Shown in pieces: positions 6,467-10,103 of a stretch of DNA of 10,103 nt. Both the position numbers and the translations under genes were made by a program. Within the stretch, counting starts at the first letter, position 1. Each line of letters begins with the position of its first letter. The stretch is from Candidatus Falkowbacteria bacterium UBA917 (GTDB lineage Bacteria; Patescibacteriota; Patescibacteriia; Patescibacteriales; Patescibacteriaceae): contig DBEB01000011.1 of assembly GCA_002293855.1 (NCBI GenBank), forward strand, positions 1 through 10,103, read 5' to 3'. A model generated the notes under the pieces. That model saw only the letters and a program-made list of their open reading frames with translations. It had not been told where the DNA came from and made no database searches.

Positions 6467-8374
6467 ATGTCTGCTACTAATAATCCTATTACTGTCTTTG
6501 CGGAAACTACTTTTCGTAATCAATTCAAAAAATTTGGTATCAAGGCTGATGATCGTCGTCGTCATATGTACGTCATTGGTAAAACTGGTATGGGCAAGTC
6601 CACCTTGATGGAGAACATGATTATCGAAGACATTCGTGCTGGTCGTGGTGTGGCTGTGGTTGATCCGCACGGTGAACTAGCTGAAAAAATTATCCAATTC
6701 ATTCCCGATCATCGTGTAGAGGATGTCGTTTATTTTAATCCAGCTGACACTGATCATCCTATTGCCTTTAACATTGTCGAACAAGTCGAACCGCATTTAC
6801 GTCATCTAGTTGCCTCTGGTCTGATCGGTGTTTTCAAAAAACTCTGGGCGGATAGCTGGGGTCCACGTTTGGAATACATTCTCCGTAATGCCATCTTGGC
6901 TATTTTGGACTATCCGGGTTCTACCTTGCTTGCTGTCACTCGTATGCTGGCTGACAAAAACTTTCGCAAGCGAGTTGTTGACTGCATTCAAGATCCAGTT
7001 GTCAAAGCTTTTTGGGTCAAAGAATTTGCCGGCTATCAGGACAAATTCGCTTCCGAGGCCGTCGCTCCGATTCAAAACAAAGTCGGTCAGTTTTTGTCCA
7101 GCTCTCTAGTCCGTAACATTATCGGTCAATCCAAATCATCAATCGATATTCGTCGTATCATGGATGAGAAAAAAATCTTGATTATGAATCTATCTAAAGG
7201 CCGTATCGGTGAAGACAACACTCAGCTGCTCGGTGCCATGATGATTACCAAGATTCAACTCGCTGCTATGAGTCGTGTCGATATTCCTGAGCACGAACGT
7301 AATGACTTTTATCTCTATGTCGACGAATTTCAAAACTTCGCTACAGACAGCTTTGCCAACATCTTGTCCGAGGCTCGTAAGTATCGTCTCAATCTGATCA
7401 TGGGTCACCAGTATATCGAGCAGTTGTCTGAGTTAGTTAGTTCTGCTGTCTTTGGTAACGTCGGCACCTTGGTCGTCTATCGTGTCGGCGCGACTGATGC
7501 CGAGTCCTTGGTCAAAGAGTTTACGCCGGTCTTCACTGCCGAAGACCTAGTTAATATTCCTAAGTTTAATTTCTGTCTCAAGCTGATGATTGACGGTGTG
7601 GCGAGTGACCCTTTTACTGCTCGCTGTCTACCACCGCTAGCTTCTTCTGAGTTAACTGGCAATGACTCGGTGGTGATCAACCTCTCCCGTCAAAAATATG
7701 CCAACGAAAAAGAAAAAGTCGAAAAAGACATCGCTTCTTGGCACGAAGAAGATATTACTCCACCAAAGGCTCTAGTCAGCGATATTGATAGTCAAAAGTC
7801 CGACGCTCCAGTAGTCAAATCTGCTCCTGCCACCAGTTATGTCAAACCAGCGACTAGCGGTTTTGAGGCTGAGTGTAGTAGTTGTGGCAAAAAAACCCGT
7901 CTTAATTTTGAACCAGATGGTGTGCGTCCGGTCTTTTGTAAAGAATGTTTAGCCAAGTCCAAAGAAGATCGCAAATCACAGCTTGATAGTCGTCGTGAAG
8001 CCAAAGAACGTGAATTAAACAAATTAAAACCAGCTAACTCTACTACTCTTGCCAAAAATTATCACTCTAGCCCATCAGCTCCCCGTGCTAACTCAAATTA
8101 TTCTGGTGCCACGCACAAAGCCGCTCCTGTTTCTTACAAACCAGGCAATCAAAACCACTATGCTGGTCCCAGAACCTCGCTCAGTCAAACTAGTTCTCAG
8201 TCAGCCTCAGTCAAAGCCCCGAGTCCTGTAAATGAGACGCCAGTAGCTGATTCTGGTTCAGAACTCAGTTTATCAGACATTAGCTCTGCTCCAGCTCGCG
8301 ACTTCCGTGGTCGCACTCTGGCCGTTAAAGAGGCCAAGGATTCGGATAAGCCTCTCTATGAAAGTCAAAGCTAG
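6467..8374 (+). CDS. VirD4/TraG-like P-loop ATPase with C-terminal zinc ribbon
   Basis: 635 aa, ATG at 6467, TAG stop. Walker A is GKTGMGKST (38-46), followed by VAVVDPHGE (62-70). Walker B is FYLYVDEFQNF (281-291; D286, E287), and MGHQY (312-316) is the expected downstream polar motif. This order is that of type IV coupling proteins and related DNA-pumping ATPases (DUF87/TraG group). The protein begins just before the P-loop domain and has no membrane segment, so anchoring probably comes from the upstream gene. After the ATPase core (to about 405) comes a charged helix, then CSSCGKKTRLNF...RPVFCKEC with Cys 470, 473, 491 and 494, a zinc ribbon. The remainder (496-635) is basic, then Ser/Ala/Pro-rich and disordered. 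Translation may be coupled to the upstream gene (9-bp gap); no Shine-Dalgarno is visible. Likely role: membrane-associated translocation of DNA or nucleoprotein. No relaxase, VirB4 or pilin gene is visible here, so conjugation is not shown. Confidence 0.85.
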   Translation: MSATNNPITVFAETTFRNQFKKFGIKADDRRRHMYVIGKTGMGKSTLMENMIIEDIRAGRGVAVVDPHGELAEKIIQFIPDHRVEDVVYFNPADTDHPIAFNIVEQVEPHLRHLVASGLIGVFKKLWADSWGPRLEYILRNAILAILDYPGSTLLAVTRMLADKNFRKRVVDCIQDPVVKAFWVKEFAGYQDKFASEAVAPIQNKVGQFLSSSLVRNIIGQSKSSIDIRRIMDEKKILIMNLSKGRIGEDNTQLLGAMMITKIQLAAMSRVDIPEHERNDFYLYVDEFQNFATDSFANILSEARKYRLNLIMGHQYIEQLSELVSSAVFGNVGTLVVYRVGATDAESLVKEFTPVFTAEDLVNIPKFNFCLKLMIDGVASDPFTARCLPPLASSELTGNDSVVINLSRQKYANEKEKVEKDIASWHEEDITPPKALVSDIDSQKSDAPVVKSAPATSYVKPATSGFEAECSSCGKKTRLNFEPDGVRPVFCKECLAKSKEDRKSQLDSRREAKERELNKLKPANSTTLAKNYHSSPSAPRANSNYSGATHKAAPVSYKPGNQNHYAGPRTSLSQTSSQSASVKAPSPVNETPVADSGSELSLSDISSAPARDFRGRTLAVKEAKDSDKPLYESQS

Positions 8375-9077
8375 TCTGCATTGTCACACTAGCGCTGATT
8401 TGGTTGAAGGTGGAGTCATCGGTTACTCTGTTTTTGATTTGATTGACCGAGCTAAAGAAGCTGGTATAGCTGTCCTTGCTCATACCTGTCATCGTTATTT
8501 TGTTTGGGATCAGGCTTGGTCAGATTATGCCGACCAGAATGGCATCTTGCTCATTCCGGGCGTTGAGCTTGAGCTAACTGAAGGTGGCAGTGCCAATCAT
8601 ACTCTCGCTATCAATTGCGACGCTTCGATTGGCGAGGTTCAGAGCTTTGCTGATCTGGCTCAGTATCGCATTACTCATCCTGATTTACTTGTCATCGCGG
8701 CTCACCCCAATTTTGGCTTTGGCGTTTCTCTAGGCAAAGAGCGTCTACTTAAGTACTGGTCATTATTTGATGCGGTCGAAAATTCTTGGTTTTATTCACG
8801 TTTTCTCAATCCCAATCAAGTTATCAATCAGCTTTGTATTGCTCGTCATAAACCCTTTATCGCTACTGCTGATTTGCATAATTTTAATTTTTCCTGCCTG
8901 CGTAGTGATTACGCTGTCTTGGATTTAACGGACTTAAGTGCTCAAGCTGTGGTTCGGGCTGTTAAACAAGGGCTTTTTACTAATGTTAGCGAGCCTAAAT
9001 CGCTTTTTCAGCTAGGCTCAACCATCAGTCATGCTCTCTATCTAGACTACTTAAACAAATTGACTAAAAAGCAATAA
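8358..9077 (+). CDS. PHP-domain metal-dependent phosphoesterase (TrpH/YciV-like)
   Basis: 239 aa when started at ATG 8358, TAA stop. The open frame extends to an ATG at 8307, but that adds 17 residues with no PHP similarity inside the coding end of the ATPase gene; the HxH motif should lie at the very N-terminus, as it does from 8358 (H8, H10). Further metal ligands expected for the family are seen: HTCH around 42-45, GVELE (E70), AHPN (H116) and ADLH (D172, H174). The usual TDH motif reads TCH here, but the histidine is kept, so the metal centre looks intact. The family hydrolyses phosphodiesters or phosphomonoesters (for example nucleoside 3',5'-bisphosphates or 5' ends of RNA); the substrate here is unknown. 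The start overlaps the end of the ATPase gene by 17 bp, which argues for one transcript and coupled translation. Confidence 0.8.
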   Translation: MKVKASLHCHTSADLVEGGVIGYSVFDLIDRAKEAGIAVLAHTCHRYFVWDQAWSDYADQNGILLIPGVELELTEGGSANHTLAINCDASIGEVQSFADLAQYRITHPDLLVIAAHPNFGFGVSLGKERLLKYWSLFDAVENSWFYSRFLNPNQVINQLCIARHKPFIATADLHNFNFSCLRSDYAVLDLTDLSAQAVVRAVKQGLFTNVSEPKSLFQLGSTISHALYLDYLNKLTKKQ

Positions 9078-9130
9078 TATGTTAAATATTAGCAAATTAC
9101 TTAGTGCCTGCGGGCCTTTTATCAGCTAAC

Positions 9131-10103
9131 ATGGATTTTCTTAAAATCGGTAAAGCAACTGACTTATCTGGTCGAGACTTTCGTTTCTATCGCTACTTGG
9201 AGATTTTGCCAGGAGCTTTGTCATGGCTGACGCTTCTGGGCTTAATTATTCTCTCTGGTTTAGAGCCGGTCTGGGTGGCTGTTTTCTTGATCCTTTTTGA
9301 TATTTATTGGTTATTGCAGGTCTTGTATTTAGCTATTCACTTATTATCTTCTTATCGCAGGCTTAAAATCGGCTCCTCAACTGATTGGGTCAAGGCCTGT
9401 CAAGCTTTACCTGAACGCAATTTCACAGTCCTTAGCAGTGGTGATGAGCGTGTCTTTAGTGCTACTTGGCAGGATTTTTATCAGCTCATTATTTTGCCAA
9501 CCTACAATGAAAGTCTCGAGCTTGTCAGTTCTACTGTCGAGGCTATTGCCACTGATCCTTATCCCAAGGATCGTCAGATTGTTGTCCTAGCCATCGAGGC
9601 CCGAGCAGGGGAGCAAGCCCTCTCAAATGCCCAGCAGATCGCCGCCAAATACGGCTCACAGTTCAAAAAGTTCTTGATCACCATTCATCCTGACAATATC
9701 CCTGGCGAGATCAAGGGTAAGGGTGCTAATCAAGCTTATGCTGCTCGTGAAGCTCGTCGTTTAGTTATTGATGCCGACGGCCTCGACTATGACCAGATCT
9801 TAGTTAGCGTCTTTGATATTGATACTGTCATTAAGCCGGGTTATTTCCATTGCTTAATCTATCGTTTTTTCACAGCTGAGTTTCCTCATCGCTCAAGCTA
9901 CCAGCCTATTCCTATTTACAATAACAATGTCTGGCGCGCTCCTTTCTTTGCTCGTATTGCTGCTTTTTCTAATACTTTTTGGCAAATGATGCTCCAGATC
10001 CGTCGTGAGAAACTGGCGACTTATTCTTCTCATTCTATGTCTTGGCGGACTTTAGTTGATATTGGTTTTTGGTCTCCGGCTATGGTCAGTGAGGACTCTC
10101 GCA
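9131..10103 (+). CDS. GT2-like membrane glycosyltransferase (partial, 3' end outside window)
   Basis: Open frame from ATG 9131 to the right edge, 324 codons visible with no stop. Two hydrophobic segments (about 27-46 and 47-72) precede the catalytic domain. Nucleotide-sugar binding starts at LIILPTYNES (119-128); KGKGANQA (195-202) fits the donor-site basic/asparagine region; VFDIDTVIKPGYF (227-239) carries the DxD metal motif (D229, D231); SEDSR (320-324) at the very edge fits the ED acceptor/catalytic-base motif of GT2/cellulose-synthase-like enzymes. Further membrane helices are expected beyond the edge. A GTG at 9104 is an in-frame alternative start; ATG is preferred. It follows the PHP gene by 53 bp without a convincing terminator, so it probably belongs to the same operon. 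Likely role: transfer of a sugar in envelope polysaccharide or glycan synthesis. The acceptor is unknown. Confidence 0.85.
   Translation, partial: MDFLKIGKATDLSGRDFRFYRYLEILPGALSWLTLLGLIILSGLEPVWVAVFLILFDIYWLLQVLYLAIHLLSSYRRLKIGSSTDWVKACQALPERNFTVLSSGDERVFSATWQDFYQLIILPTYNESLELVSSTVEAIATDPYPKDRQIVVLAIEARAGEQALSNAQQIAAKYGSQFKKFLITIHPDNIPGEIKGKGANQAYAAREARRLVIDADGLDYDQILVSVFDIDTVIKPGYFHCLIYRFFTAEFPHRSSYQPIPIYNNNVWRAPFFARIAAFSNTFWQMMLQIRREKLATYSSHSMSWRTLVDIGFWSPAMVSEDSR

Noticed and set aside
8307..8357. ATG at 8307 as start of the PHP gene
   Set aside because: The extra 17 residues lie within the coding end of the ATPase gene and precede the HxH motif that should be at the N-terminus.
4925..8374. 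Complete conjugation system or integrative element
   Set aside because: Only the coupling-protein-like module is present; no relaxase, VirB4, pilin, integrase or attachment sites are visible in the window.
327..9077. Alternative genetic code with TGA as glycine, as in some Patescibacteria
   Set aside because: All genes are full length under the standard code and use GGN for glycine. The absence of TGA stops among six genes is too small a sample to suggest recoding.
9106..9120. GCC-TGCG-GGC followed by CTTTT as a terminator between the PHP and glycosyltransferase genes
   Set aside because: Only three base pairs in the stem; too weak to support.

Overview
The window looks like a piece of the chromosome of a Patescibacteria/CPR-type bacterium. 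The basis is gene content and style: a degenerate-PP2C/beta-propeller membrane protein, a winged-helix/nucleotidyltransferase-fold protein, a sigma-region-4/HARE-HTH protein, and a two-gene VirD4/TraG-like ATPase module. None of the seven starts has a well-placed Shine-Dalgarno sequence. All six visible stops are TAA or TAG, and glycine is encoded by GGN with no interrupting TGA, so the standard code fits. Base composition is moderately AT-rich (by eye). The lineage is an inference; no rRNA or ribosomal protein is present to fix it.

Layout. Bases 1-326 are non-coding and hold a cluster of REP-like repeats (two near-identical 78-bp direct copies and one inverted, shorter relative), then a hairpin terminator. 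On the minus strand, 327-2600 encodes a 757-aa membrane protein: inactive-looking PP2C-like domain, membrane segments, coiled coil and beta-propeller. A 151-bp divergent region (2601-2751) holds overlapping promoters facing both ways and two dyads. On the plus strand, 2752-3423 encodes a winged-HTH protein with a lysine-rich linker and a degenerate nucleotidyltransferase fold. A sigma-region-4/HARE-HTH protein (3584-4798) follows, with its own strong promoter and a clear Rho-independent terminator.

A new transcription unit begins at an extended -10 promoter near 4905. It encodes a membrane-anchored protein (4925-6457), a VirD4/TraG-like P-loop ATPase with a C-terminal zinc ribbon (6467-8374), a PHP-type metal-dependent phosphoesterase overlapping it by 17 bp (8358-9077), and a GT2-like membrane glycosyltransferase that runs off the right edge (9131 onward). 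The first two genes read like the N- and C-terminal halves of one coupling-protein-like machine, so the unit may encode an envelope-associated DNA or macromolecule translocation device. The first two intergenic promoters serve regulators and a possible surface sensor. No tRNA, rRNA, CRISPR array, transposase or phage gene was seen.
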